NCBI RefSeq assembly: GCF_000428945.1
Contig: NZ_KE386821.1
Coordinates: 1 to 59,214, forward strand
Direction: 5' to 3'
DNA length: 59,214 nucleotides
From: Hamadaea tsunoensis DSM 44101
GTDB lineage: Bacteria > Actinomycetota > Actinomycetes > Mycobacteriales > Micromonosporaceae
A model generated the notes under the pieces. It saw only the letters and a program-made list of their open reading frames with translations. It was not told the DNA's origin and ran no database searches. A program made the position numbers and the translations under genes. Shown piece by piece: positions 17,694 through 26,528 of the stretch (its first letter is position 1; each line of letters begins with the position of its first letter).

Positions 17694-18425
17694 GTGGCGA
17701 CGCGGCTGGTACAGATCAACATGAAGGCTTCCGACGATGCCGCCCTCGGCGGTTTCTGGGCGGACGTGCTGGGCTGGGCGGTCTCCAGCGAAGGGCCTGG
17801 CGTGACCAACCTCGAACCGCACGGCTTCGCGTACCCCGATCCCGCCGCGATCTGCATCGACCTCGTCGTCTCCACGGAACCGAAGACCGTGAAGAACCGC
17901 GTACACGTCGACCTCGCCACCACCTCGGCGGCGCACCACGCGGAGCTGATGGGGCGCCTGACGGAGCTCGGCGCGACCCCCGCCGACATCGGCCAGGGCG
18001 ACGTCCCGTGGACGGTCATGGCCGACCCGGAGGGCAACGAGTTCTGCGTGCTGGATCCGGATCCGTCCTCTCAGGACATCGGCCCGATCGCCGCGATCGT
18101 GGCCGACTGCGCGGACCCCCGGGCCGCCGTCCGGTTCTGGGGCGAGGCCATGGACTGGACCGTGCACGAGGTGACCGACCAGCACGCGATCCTGCGCTCA
18201 GCCCAAGGCGTCGGCCCCTACCTGCGGTTGCAGCGCACGCCCGACCCGAAGACCGTCTGGAACCGAGTTCACCTCGACCTGCGCCCGTACGCGGGCGACG
18301 ACCTGCGGGCCGAGGCGGACCGGCTGCGGTCGCTCGGCGCCACCGCCATCGACCTCGACGGCATTCACTGGCTGGTCTTCGCCGATCCCGAGGGCAGCGA
18401 GTTCTGCCTCCTCACGCCGAGCTGA
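17694..18425 (+). CDS. Tandem VOC (glyoxalase-like) domain protein
   Basis: A 243-residue protein made of two Glyoxalase_6-type VOC modules (about residues 1-120 and 125-243), each ending in a near-repeat: WTVMADPEGNEFCVLDP and WLVFADPEGSEFCLLTP. The VHVDL and VHLDL strands hold the metal-ligand positions. Single-polypeptide pairs of this kind form one bicupin-like active site. Enzymatic or antibiotic-binding roles are both known in the superfamily. TAACAT ends 7 nt before the GTG start, consistent with a leaderless transcript. Confidence 0.85.
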   Translation: MATRLVQINMKASDDAALGGFWADVLGWAVSSEGPGVTNLEPHGFAYPDPAAICIDLVVSTEPKTVKNRVHVDLATTSAAHHAELMGRLTELGATPADIGQGDVPWTVMADPEGNEFCVLDPDPSSQDIGPIAAIVADCADPRAAVRFWGEAMDWTVHEVTDQHAILRSAQGVGPYLRLQRTPDPKTVWNRVHLDLRPYAGDDLRAEADRLRSLGATAIDLDGIHWLVFADPEGSEFCLLTPS

Positions 18426-18491
18426 CCCGCGGAACGCGGAGCCGGCGGAAAACACGTGGCGGATCGGGGCGACTCGGGGCAGGCTGCGCCC

Positions 18492-19259
18492 ATGACCATC
18501 GTGGACCTGTTCGACCGGATCGCCCCCGACTACGACGAGGTCGTCCCCTTCTTCGCCGACTTCGGCCGGCAGCTGCTGGACTGGCTCGGTGTGGTACCCG
18601 GTACGCGGGTCCTCGATCTTGGTTGCGGCCGTGGTGCCCTGGCGATCGAAGCGCTGCGCAGAGGGGCCGTGGTGACCGCCGTGGACGCCGCCCCCGGCAT
18701 GGTACGCGAGCTCGCCGCGCACGTGCCCGGCATCGACGCCCGGGTCATGGACGCCCACCGGCTCGACTTCGCCGACGAGTCCTTCGATCTCGTGGTGAGC
18801 GGATTCGCCGTGCACCTGCTGGCGGATCCCTCATCGGCCGCGGCCGAGGTGCGGCGCGTCCTGGTGCCCGGTGGCCGGTTCGCGTTCTCGTGGCCCGGCG
18901 CGTGGTCGACGGAGGCCCGCTGGGCGTTCCTCGGTGAACTGAACCGGGAGTTCGCCGCGTACGCGGGCCGGGAGCGGCGCAACGGGAACGATGCCGAGGC
19001 GGAGGACATCCTCGCGGGCTTCGACGACGTCGCCGACGCCGGTGCCGAGGTGCATCTGGCGCTGCCGGCGGTCGACGCGTACTGGGATTGGGAGTGCTCG
19101 CACGGGTCGCGGGCGTTCATCGACGCGCTGCCGCCGGATCGGCGGGCCGAGTACCGGGCGCGGCTGCTCGCCGAGGTGGCCCGGCTGGAACCGCTGGAGA
19201 TCGACCGGGGCGCCGAGTTCTGGCGTGGTACGCGGCCCCGGAGCACTCAGGCGGTGTAG
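18492..19259 (+). CDS. Class I SAM-dependent methyltransferase
   Basis: A 255-residue methyltransferase. Motif I is VLDLGCGRGALAIEA (about residues 40-54), followed by VDAAPGMV, MDAHRLDFADESFDLVVSGFAVH and LVPGGRFAFSWPG, matching the UbiE/Methyltransf_11 type. The N-terminal IVDLFDRIAPDYDEV is typical of enzymes acting on quinones, natural products or small acids. The acceptor is unknown. Its 3' end overlaps that of the convergent acyl-CoA ligase gene by 13 nt, so the pair cannot both be transcribed through the terminator region without antisense overlap. Confidence 0.85.
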   Translation: MTIVDLFDRIAPDYDEVVPFFADFGRQLLDWLGVVPGTRVLDLGCGRGALAIEALRRGAVVTAVDAAPGMVRELAAHVPGIDARVMDAHRLDFADESFDLVVSGFAVHLLADPSSAAAEVRRVLVPGGRFAFSWPGAWSTEARWAFLGELNREFAAYAGRERRNGNDAEAEDILAGFDDVADAGAEVHLALPAVDAYWDWECSHGSRAFIDALPPDRRAEYRARLLAEVARLEPLEIDRGAEFWRGTRPRSTQAV

Positions 19260-20914
19260 AGCGCTTCGATCTCCGCCGCGTACTTCGCCGCGATCGCCAT
19301 CCGGCGCAGCTTCAGCGTCGGCGTCAGCTCCTCTCCGCCGGGCGCCCAGGTCCCGGGCAGGATCGCGTACCGCTTGATCTGCTCGATCCGGGCGAGCGTC
19401 GCGTTGCCCTCCTCGACCGCGCGCGCCACCTCGGCCGCCGGGTCGAGTGACGGGTCGCGGGCCAGGCCGGCGGCGACCGCCTCCGCGTCGAGCACGATGA
19501 GGGCGACGTTGTAGGGGCGGCGGTCGCCGATGACCGTGATCGCGCCGATGTAGGGGCAGCGGGTGGCCACGGCCGCCTCGATCGCCGTCGGCGCCATGTT
19601 CTTGCCGGCCGCGTTGATGATGAGTTCCTTCTTGCGGCCGACGATGCGTACGTAGCCGTCGTCGTCCAGGGTGGCCACGTCGCCGGTGCGCAGCCAGTCG
19701 CCGTCGAACGCGGCGGCCGTCGCGGCGGCGTCGCCACGGTACCCGCGGGTGACGATCGGCCCGCGGATCAGCAGCTCGCCGTCGTCCTCCAGGCGCAGCT
19801 GCACGCCGTCGAGAGCGCGGCCGACCGTCCCGGGCCGGATGGCGTCCGGCGGGTTCAGGGTGCTCACTCCGCAGGTCTCGGACAGGCCGTAGACCTCGCT
19901 GACGCGTACGCCCAGGTCGAGGAAGTAGGTCAGGACCGGCACCGGCAGCGGCGCGGCCCCGGACATGATCCAGCGGGTCCGGTCCAGGCCGAGCCGGGCG
20001 CGTACCGAGGCCAGGACGACGCGGTCCGCCAGCGCGCGTACCGGTCCGCGGCTGCGCGCCGCGGCCCGGAAAACCTTGCGGCGCAAGGCCGGCGCACCGA
20101 GCAGGGCCTCCTCCACACCGGCTCGCATCTTCTCGAGTACGCGCGGGACGGTGCCCAGATACGTCGGCCGGACGGCGACCAGCGCCTCGCCGAGCCGCTT
20201 GAGGTCGGCCAGGCAGGTGATCCGCGTACCGTAGAGCAGCTGCACGTAGTGGCTGGCGAGCCGGTCGGCGATGTGCGCGGCGGGCAGGTACGACAGGGTC
20301 TCGTCGTCGGCCCGCAGCCCCGCCAGGGCGTCGACCGCCGCGACCTCGGCGAGCAGGTTCGCGTGGGTCAGCTCGACGCCCTTGGGCCGGCCGGTCGTGC
20401 CGCTGGTGTAGATGATGGTCAGCAGGTCCGCCGGCCCGACCGCCCGCCAGGCGGCGTCGAAGTCGAAGTCGCCCGGGTCGAGCGCCTCCAGCTCGTCCAG
20501 AGTGGACGCGTCCGGGACCTCCCCGTCGACGCAGACGAGCTTGATCCCCGGTACGCCGGCGGCCGCGACGCGCTGCGCGTACTGCCGCTCGGTGATGACG
20601 ACCGCGGCCCCGGCGTCGCGCAGGATGTGCGCGATCTGCTCGGGCGAGGAGGAGTTGTAGAGCGAGAACGGCACGGCGCCGAGGTGCACGGCGGCCGTGT
20701 CGCAGAGGTGGAATTCCGGCCGGTTGCTCAGCATCAGCGCGACCGTGTCCCCACCCCGTACGCCGAGCGCCGCGAGCCCGCCCGCGATCAGCCGTACGCG
20801 TCGCGCGTAGTCGGCCCAGGTGACGGTCAGGCCGGTGTCGAAGGACTGGAGCGCTACGGCGTCCGGATCGCGGACGGCGATTTCCTGGAACGCGGAGCAG
20901 AGGGTGGCGGCCAT
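19247..20914 (-). CDS. Long-chain fatty-acid CoA ligase (AMP-binding)
   Basis: A 555-residue ANL-superfamily enzyme. The phosphate-binding loop IIYTSGTTGRPKGVELTH-type stretch, YGLSETCG, the WLRTGDVATLDDDGYVRIVGRKKE hinge and the NAAGKNMAPTAIEAA region (acyl-adenylate/CoA step) are all present. It activates fatty acids to acyl-CoA through acyl-AMP, most like FadD15-type membrane-associated long-chain ligases. The ATG at 20914 gives standard family length; longer in-frame starts run back through the GH16 terminator. It lies 97 nt after the GH16 gene, separated by a strong hairpin, so it is probably transcribed independently. Confidence 0.9.
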   Translation of the reverse strand: MAATLCSAFQEIAVRDPDAVALQSFDTGLTVTWADYARRVRLIAGGLAALGVRGGDTVALMLSNRPEFHLCDTAAVHLGAVPFSLYNSSSPEQIAHILRDAGAAVVITERQYAQRVAAAGVPGIKLVCVDGEVPDASTLDELEALDPGDFDFDAAWRAVGPADLLTIIYTSGTTGRPKGVELTHANLLAEVAAVDALAGLRADDETLSYLPAAHIADRLASHYVQLLYGTRITCLADLKRLGEALVAVRPTYLGTVPRVLEKMRAGVEEALLGAPALRRKVFRAAARSRGPVRALADRVVLASVRARLGLDRTRWIMSGAAPLPVPVLTYFLDLGVRVSEVYGLSETCGVSTLNPPDAIRPGTVGRALDGVQLRLEDDGELLIRGPIVTRGYRGDAAATAAAFDGDWLRTGDVATLDDDGYVRIVGRKKELIINAAGKNMAPTAIEAAVATRCPYIGAITVIGDRRPYNVALIVLDAEAVAAGLARDPSLDPAAEVARAVEEGNATLARIEQIKRYAILPGTWAPGGEELTPTLKLRRMAIAAKYAAEIEALYTA

Positions 20915-20949
20915 GGCGAATATGGGACCACAGTCGGACCCCGGCGAGA

Positions 20950-20975
20950 AGGGGGCGGCATGATCGCCGCCCCCT
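20950..20975 (-). terminator. Rho-independent-like hairpin after GH16 gene
   Basis: agggggcggc (20950-20959) and gccgccccct (20966-20975) form a perfect 10-bp stem with a 6-nt loop, 36 nt downstream of the GH16 stop codon. No T-tract follows on the minus strand, as is common in high-G+C actinobacteria. Confidence 0.75.
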
Positions 20976-21011
20976 CGGTTGCCCCTCTCCTCAGCCGAAC
21001 GTCCGCGGGCC

Positions 21012-22343
21012 TCAGGCCGGCAGGCTCCACTGCTGGGCGCCGGAGGTGTTGCAGTCCCAGATCTGCACCTGGGTACCGGGCGTCGTGGAGCCGGACGGGT
21101 CGTCCAGGCAGCGGTTGGACTGCGGGTTGTAGTACGTGCCGTCCGCGCGGTGGATGAAGACCTGCGCGCCGGTGTTGTTGCAGTCCCAGATCTGCAGCTT
21201 CGTGCCGTTGGCGGTCGCGCCGCCGGGGATGTCGAGGCACTTGCCGAGCACGTGCAGGGTGGTGCCGGCCTCGACGTAGGTCCACTGCTGCGCACCGGTG
21301 CCGTTGCAGGTGTAGATCTGCACGGCGGTGCCGTTGGCGGTGCCCGACGCGCGGTCGTCGAGGCACAGGCCGTTCGCGTTCTTCACGGCCTTGCCGCTCG
21401 GCGGCGGAGTGGTGCCGCCACCGGAGGTGTAGACCGCCACGTAGTCCACCAGCATCGGGATGCCCGACGTCGTGGAGGCGGTGGGGCCGCCGCCGAACGC
21501 GGCCGGGAAGCCGCCGCCCATCGCCACGTTCAGGATGACGAAGAAGCCGTGGTGCACCGCGTTGTTCCAGGTGGTGGCGTCGACCTGGTTGGCGTTGACG
21601 GTGAAGAAGTTGCTGCCGTCGAGGTACCAGCGGATCTGCTCCGGCGACACGCTGCGGTCGTACTCGATCGCGTACTGGTGGTAGCCGGTCTGGCAGCCGC
21701 CGCACGCCCGCTCGCCGCTGCCGATGCCCGTCGTCTCGTTGCACGGACCGCCGGGCGAGGTTCCACAGTGCAGCGTTCCGAACTCGGAGCTGCGGCCGTT
21801 GATGTCCTCCATGATGTCGATCTCGCCGATGCCCGGCCAGCCGGACGCGCCGGTACCCCGGGCGGCCTGCCCGAGCGACCAGAATGCGGGCCAGTACCCG
21901 GCCGCGCCCGCGCCGCTGACGTTCGGCTGCTGCAGCGAACCCTCGATGCGCAGCTTGCCGCCGGCCGGCGCCGCGAAGTCGGTGCGCTGCGTCTCGACCC
22001 GGCCGCTGGTCCACTGGCCGGAGCCGTTGCGGATCGGCTTGATGACCAGGTGGCCCGCGCCGTCCTGGTACACGTTCTGCGTGCTGTTGGTCATCGTCTC
22101 GACCTCGCCGGTTCCCCAGTTGGCGGCGCCGCCCGGGTAACTCGTACCGATGTCGTAGAGCCAGTCCGAGGTGTTCAGACCCGTGTTCGCCGCGCCGGTG
22201 AAGTCGTCGAGGAACACGCGCGTCCAACCCGCCGGAACCCCGGGAGCGGAGGCCTGGGCAGGCACCTGGGGGAGGGCGCCGGCCAGCAGGGCGAGGACGG
22301 CCGCTGCCGGCAGAAGCAGACGCTTCCTGCGGGCAAGGTTCAT
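21012..22343 (-). CDS. Secreted GH16 endo-beta-glucanase with CBM13 domain
   Basis: A 443-residue exported enzyme. After a signal peptide (KRLLLPAAAVLALLAGALP, cleaved near ASA at about 31-33) comes a GH16 domain with catalytic motif GEIDIMED (nucleophile Glu174, Asp176, acid/base Glu179), typical of beta-1,3-glucanases/laminarinases. A Gly/Thr/Pro linker leads to a ricin-type beta-trefoil (CBM13) with three QxW-like repeats (GAQQWTYV, GAQVFIHR, GAQQWSLP), one degenerate. It would degrade beta-glucan outside the cell. Two LacI-type palindromes upstream indicate sugar-responsive repression. Confidence 0.93.
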   Translation of the reverse strand: MNLARRKRLLLPAAAVLALLAGALPQVPAQASAPGVPAGWTRVFLDDFTGAANTGLNTSDWLYDIGTSYPGGAANWGTGEVETMTNSTQNVYQDGAGHLVIKPIRNGSGQWTSGRVETQRTDFAAPAGGKLRIEGSLQQPNVSGAGAAGYWPAFWSLGQAARGTGASGWPGIGEIDIMEDINGRSSEFGTLHCGTSPGGPCNETTGIGSGERACGGCQTGYHQYAIEYDRSVSPEQIRWYLDGSNFFTVNANQVDATTWNNAVHHGFFVILNVAMGGGFPAAFGGGPTASTTSGIPMLVDYVAVYTSGGGTTPPPSGKAVKNANGLCLDDRASGTANGTAVQIYTCNGTGAQQWTYVEAGTTLHVLGKCLDIPGGATANGTKLQIWDCNNTGAQVFIHRADGTYYNPQSNRCLDDPSGSTTPGTQVQIWDCNTSGAQQWSLPA

Positions 22344-22395
22344 GGGAGCCTCATTTCGGGGGACGGAGGCGTACGCCCGGGCGGGCTGCCCGGAC

Positions 22396-22406
22396 GAGCG
22401 CTCTCA
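22396..22406. promoter_or_regulatory. LacI-type operator, promoter-proximal copy (GH16)
   Basis: gagcgctctca contains the palindromic core gagcgctc (22396-22403), about 56 nt upstream of the GH16 start. It is the sequence type bound by CebR/LacI-family sugar repressors in actinobacteria (GGGAGCGCTCCC-like). Confidence 0.7.
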
Positions 22407-22435
22407 GGCGGGGACGAATCTGGCTGGGCTAGGCC

Positions 22436-22447
22436 GAGAGAGCGCTC
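22436..22447. promoter_or_regulatory. LacI-type operator, distal copy (GH16)
   Basis: gagagcgctctc is a perfect 12-bp palindrome. Its centre is 42 bp (four helical turns) from the centre of the proximal copy, an arrangement that would suit cooperative binding or looping by a LacI-family dimer or tetramer. Confidence 0.75.
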
Positions 22448-22750
22448 TCACATGGTGAAGTTCCATAGATAATTCTGTCAATAGGTCGATGGCGAGGGGG
22501 CGTCAGCCGGCGCGGTGATAGACGATCATGGTCGTCTGCCAGGTCGCGACGAGGTAGTCCCCGCTGACCACCCTGGTGACCGGACTGGGAGTCGTGCTCG
22601 GTTCGACCGGTCATGGCGATGCTGTGCCGAGACCGCGGGGCGTTGCCGTATTGACGGTATTTGATCACGATGATGAGGTCGGAACTGCCGTCATAGCGGC
22701 AAATGATCACCAGCCGCAGGCGTGTTCGGCTTGATCATGATCTGAAGGCT

Positions 22751-22855
22751 TGGTCAAGTGCCCGGATGCTGTTTGAAACGGCCCGATTCTTGCAGCTCCC
22801 CGGCTCTTGATCAAGCAATGGAGATCAATTACTACAGCTTCCGGGCACTCGATCA
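22751..22855. terminator. Long imperfect stem-loop 3' of ABC exporter
   Basis: tggtcaagtgcccgga (22751-22766) pairs with tccgggcactcgatca (22840-22855) with two mismatch/wobble positions, and five further pairs continue inward after a bulge. The loop contains the perfect palindrome cttgatcaag. It sits 44 nt beyond the stop of the leftward ABC gene, so it likely ends that operon. Confidence 0.5.
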
Positions 22856-22898
22856 CCGTCAACCGCTCCGCGCCTGCTCCCTGTCGACGCTGCAGGTT

Positions 22899-24644
22899 TT
22901 ATGCCGCCGATCCGTGCCAGGAGCGCCAGAGCGACGCGTACGCGCCGTCCGCTGTGACCAGCTCGTGATGGCTGCCCAGTTCGGTGATCCGGCCGTTCTC
23001 CATGACGGCGACCCGGTCGGCGTCATGCGCGGTGTTGAGCCGGTGGGCGATCGCGATGACCGTCCGTCCGGACAGGACCGCGCCGAGCGCCTGCTCGGTA
23101 CGCCGGGCCGTGGTCGGGTCGAGGGCTGCGGTCGCCTCGTCGAGGATGAGGGTGTGCGGGTCGGCGAGGACCAGCCGGGCCAGGGCCAGCTGCTGGGCGT
23201 CGGCGGTGCCGAGCTGGCGGGCGCCGTCGCCGAGCAGGGTGTCGAGGCCGTCGGGCAGGTCGGCGTACCAGTCGGCGCCGACGGCCAGCAGCGCGTCGAG
23301 CATGGCCGCGTCGGTGGCGCCCGGGGCGGCGAACGCCAGGTTGTCCCGCAGGCTGCCGATGAACACGTGGTGTTCCTGGGTCACCAGCGCGATCCGGCGG
23401 CGGCGTTCGGCCGGGTCGATCTCGGTGACCGCGTGGCCGCCGATGCTCACCGAACCGGTCCGGGGCGCGTCGATCCCGGCGAGCAGCCGGGCCAGCGTCG
23501 ACTTGCCGGCTCCCGAAGGGCCGACGATGGCGAGCCGCTCGCCGGGGCGTACATCCAGGTGGACGTCGTGGAGCACGTCGTGGCCGCCGGGGTAGGAGAA
23601 GCTGGCCCCGCGCACGACGAGCTCGCGGCCGCTGATCCGGGCGGTGGCGCCGCGCGGCTCGGGCGGTACGAGGCCGACGCCGAGCACGCGGGCGAAGGAG
23701 GCCAGGCCGCGCTGGGCCTGTTCCATCCATTGCAGCAGGCGGTCGAGCGGGTCGATGGCCTGCTGGAGGTAGAGGGCGGCGGCGACGACGTCGCCGAGGG
23801 TGACCCAGCCGTGGTGGTAGAAGTAGCCACCGGCGACCAGGATGGTGGCGATGGGCAGCGCGTAGCTGCTCTCGACGGCGGGGAAGAAGACGCTGCGCAG
23901 GGCGAGCGTGGCGCGGCGGGCGCGCCACTGGCGGCCGACGCGGTCGACGCCGCGGGCGATCCGCTCGTCGGCCAGCCGCAGGGCCTCCGTGGTACGCGCG
24001 CCCTCGGCGGTCGTCGTCAGCTCCTCGGTCAGCTCGGCGACGGCCGCCCCCTCGGCCAGGTACGCCGACGTGGCCCGGCGCAGGTACCAGCGGCTGACGG
24101 CGATCGTGGTGGGCAGTCCGGCGAACCCGGCCAGGCCGAGCAGCGGGTGGAGCACGAAGATGGCCGCGAACAGCAGTGTGAGCTGGAGCGACGAGATGAT
24201 CACGACGGGTACCACGTCGCGGACGGCGATCCCGACCGCGGCCACGTCGACCGAGCTGCGGGTGGCCAGGTCGCCGGTGCCGGCCCGCTCGACCGCCGAG
24301 ACCGGCAGCGCGAGCGTGCGCCCGACGAAATCCTCGCGCAGCCGGGCGACTGAGCGCTCGCCGAGCCGGTGGCCGTAGTACTGCGCGAAGCGGGCGAAGA
24401 GCACCTGGATGATGACGCACCCGGCGATGGCGAGCGCCAGTTTGTCCACAGCGGACGGTCCGTCGCCGGCCGTGACCCGGTCGACGATCCGGCCCACGAG
24501 GGCGGGCCCGGCCAGGCCCGCGACCGCCCCCACGACGTGCAGGGCCAGGATGATCGCGACGGCTCGCTTCTCCTTGCGCAGGAGGGCGGCGGCGGCCTGG
24601 CGTACGGTGCGCTTGTCCGCGACCGGCAGGCGGGTCGTTGTCAT
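22899..24644 (-). CDS. ABC exporter half-transporter, catalytic ATPase subunit
   Basis: A 581-residue type IV exporter subunit: a six-helix membrane domain (about 25-320) and an NBD. Walker A GPSGAGKS (375-382), Q-loop Gln423, Walker B with catalytic Glu (TLILDE, 498-503) and H-loop His534 are intact. The signature motif is degenerate, LGTADAQQ in place of LSGGQ (478 onward). It therefore supplies the working ATP-binding half-site while needing the partner's signature motif. The ATG overlaps the stop of the partner gene by 4 nt (ATGA). Substrate unknown; drug, lipid or peptide export are options. Confidence 0.92.
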   Translation of the reverse strand: MTTTRLPVADKRTVRQAAAALLRKEKRAVAIILALHVVGAVAGLAGPALVGRIVDRVTAGDGPSAVDKLALAIAGCVIIQVLFARFAQYYGHRLGERSVARLREDFVGRTLALPVSAVERAGTGDLATRSSVDVAAVGIAVRDVVPVVIISSLQLTLLFAAIFVLHPLLGLAGFAGLPTTIAVSRWYLRRATSAYLAEGAAVAELTEELTTTAEGARTTEALRLADERIARGVDRVGRQWRARRATLALRSVFFPAVESSYALPIATILVAGGYFYHHGWVTLGDVVAAALYLQQAIDPLDRLLQWMEQAQRGLASFARVLGVGLVPPEPRGATARISGRELVVRGASFSYPGGHDVLHDVHLDVRPGERLAIVGPSGAGKSTLARLLAGIDAPRTGSVSIGGHAVTEIDPAERRRRIALVTQEHHVFIGSLRDNLAFAAPGATDAAMLDALLAVGADWYADLPDGLDTLLGDGARQLGTADAQQLALARLVLADPHTLILDEATAALDPTTARRTEQALGAVLSGRTVIAIAHRLNTAHDADRVAVMENGRITELGSHHELVTADGAYASLWRSWHGSAA

Positions 24645-26404
24645 GCGGAGATCTCCCCGGTGGTCGCGGTCGCCGTGTCGGGCTCGGAGCCGCGGGCCAC
24701 GAGCTGCCGGTAGCCGGACTCCCCGGCGAGCAGGTCGGCGTGGGTCCCCTCGGCGGCGACCCGCCCGTCCTTCAGGTACGCGACGACGTCGGCCCGCCCG
24801 AGCAGCAGCGGGGACGTGGCGAGCAGGATCGTCGTGCGGCCGGCGCGGTGCGTACGCAGCCGGTCGGCGATCCGCGCCTCGGTGTGGGCGTCGACGGCCG
24901 AGGTCGGGTCGATGAGGATCAGGACCTCGGGCTCGGCGAGCAGGGCCCGGGCCAGCCGCACGCGTTGGCGCTGCCCGCCCGACAACGTCCGGGCCCGCGG
25001 CTCGAAGGTGGTGTCCAGCCCGTCCGACACCGAGTCGGCGACGTCCTCGGCGGACGCCGCGTACAGGGCCTGCCGGACGGCGGTGTCGTCCCGGGCCCCG
25101 CCCCGGTTGAGGATCTCGCGCAGCGTCCCCCCGAACAGGTAGGAGTCGTGGTCGGCGACGAGGATGCGTTCCCGGACCGTCGCCAGCTCGATCGCCGTGA
25201 TCGGTACGCCGCCCCAGGTCACGTCGCCGGGCTCGCCGGTGGCGGTGTAGCGGCCGAGGCGGTCGGCGAGCGCGACGGCGTCCGCCGGATCGTCGGCGGC
25301 GACGCCGATCATCAGGCCGGTCGGAATGCTCAGCCCGGACGCGCGGTCGAACAGGTCGGCGGGTTGCGCCGGTGCCGCCTGGGGCTCGGTCGCGCCGCCG
25401 AGGACCCGGTCGGGCTCGATGGTGAGCACCGCGAGGATCCGGCGGGCCGCGACCCGGCCGGCGATCACGTCGTACCCGGCTTCCAGCAGGAACCAGACCG
25501 GCACGACGAGGATCGCGGTGTACCCGTAGACGGCGACGAGCTGCCCGATGGTGACCGTCCCCTCGGCGGCCATCCGCGCGCCGAGCCACACCACGGCCGC
25601 CAGGAACAGCCCGGGAATGCCGATCGTCAGCGCCTCGACCCAGCTGGCCAGCGCGCCGACCCGATAGCCTTCCGTCCGCAGTTCGCGGGAGCGCTCGGCG
25701 TACCGGCGGGCGAACAGGTCGCGGCCGCCGACCCCGGCCAGCACCCGCAGTCCGGCCACGATGTCCCCGGCCCGGGTCGTGAGGATGCCCTGCTGCCGGC
25801 GGTAGCTCGACTCGGTCTTCTCCAGCCGCCGCAGCACCGGCCCGACGGCCACCGCGATCGCCGGTACGCCCAGCAGCACGACCACGGCCAGCAGGGGTGA
25901 CACCTGCCACAGGGCGAAGGCGACGGTCGCGTACGCGATCACGGCCCCGACGCCCGGCCCGGTCAGCGTCAGCACCATCGACACGCGGCCGATGTCGGTC
26001 CCGCCGACGGTGGCGACCTCGCCCGCCGCCAGCTTCCGCGGCAGCACGGCACCGACCCGGGCGACGTGCCGGACGAGCAGGGCCGCCGAGCGGGCGGTGG
26101 CGTCCTCACGGACGAACGTCATCGTCCGGTGCCGGTTGATGCCCAGCCACGCCAGCAGCATCCCCGCCAGCACGATGACGCCGGCCCAGGTCAGCAGGGC
26201 CGCCGTATCGCCTTTGCGCAGCCCGTCGTCGATGGCTCGGGAGATCAGGTAGGGGCGTACGGCCAGGCCGACCATCCAGAGCGTCCCGAACAGGCTGCCG
26301 CGCAGCACGCGTACGGGTTGCCGGCGGACCAGCCACCACATGTAGCGCAGCGGCCCCCGCACGTCGGGTACGCCGGGATCGGGGTGGGGGATCCGTGGGG
26401 GCAT
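24641..26404 (-). CDS. ABC exporter half-transporter with degenerate ATPase domain
   Basis: A 587-residue partner of the downstream exporter subunit. The membrane domain (about 25-315) is normal. In the NBD the signature LSGGQ (474-478) is intact, but the Walker A position reads GVAADDPADAVAL (about 367-379) with no P-loop Lys/Ser, the Walker B aspartate is Ile498 (LILIDPTSAVD), the catalytic Glu is Asp499 and the H-loop His is replaced (ATSP). It cannot be a self-sufficient ATPase and must work as a heterodimer. TAGCCT ends 6 nt before the ATG, suggesting a leaderless operon mRNA. Confidence 0.92.
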   Translation of the reverse strand: MPPRIPHPDPGVPDVRGPLRYMWWLVRRQPVRVLRGSLFGTLWMVGLAVRPYLISRAIDDGLRKGDTAALLTWAGVIVLAGMLLAWLGINRHRTMTFVREDATARSAALLVRHVARVGAVLPRKLAAGEVATVGGTDIGRVSMVLTLTGPGVGAVIAYATVAFALWQVSPLLAVVVLLGVPAIAVAVGPVLRRLEKTESSYRRQQGILTTRAGDIVAGLRVLAGVGGRDLFARRYAERSRELRTEGYRVGALASWVEALTIGIPGLFLAAVVWLGARMAAEGTVTIGQLVAVYGYTAILVVPVWFLLEAGYDVIAGRVAARRILAVLTIEPDRVLGGATEPQAAPAQPADLFDRASGLSIPTGLMIGVAADDPADAVALADRLGRYTATGEPGDVTWGGVPITAIELATVRERILVADHDSYLFGGTLREILNRGGARDDTAVRQALYAASAEDVADSVSDGLDTTFEPRARTLSGGQRQRVRLARALLAEPEVLILIDPTSAVDAHTEARIADRLRTHRAGRTTILLATSPLLLGRADVVAYLKDGRVAAEGTHADLLAGESGYRQLVARGSEPDTATATTGEISA

Positions 26405-26528
26405 AAGGCCAGGCTACCGGGAGGATCAAATCGTTTCGGAGATCCAAATCAAAGATCACCTTCCCCGGAATACGCTGATCGCCGCCGACCAGGTGCGAGG
26501 ACGACCCTGAGTGAGGGGAGAAGGCCGG

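Larger units (their letters stand above)
22344..22898. other. 555-bp intergenic region with operators, stem-loop and a possible gene remnant
   Basis: The left 110 bp holds the two LacI-type operators of the GH16 gene. The right 150 bp holds a long imperfect stem-loop 3' of the ABC exporter. Between them no intact gene is seen; on the minus strand a short frame ending at about 22500 reads YLVATWQTTMIVYHRAG-stop, which looks like the C-terminus of a lost protein, but it is interrupted a few tens of residues upstream. Confidence 0.5.

Noticed and set aside
22751-22855. Small regulatory RNA or riboswitch
   Set aside because: The structure lies at the 3' end of the ABC operon and no promoter or known riboswitch core was recognised; a terminator is simpler.
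22899-25910. A 1003-residue single protein including the ABC exporter subunit
   Set aside because: The first ~420 residues are Arg/Pro/Gly-rich shadow of the upstream ABC gene; the true start is ATG 24644, coupled by ATGA to that gene.
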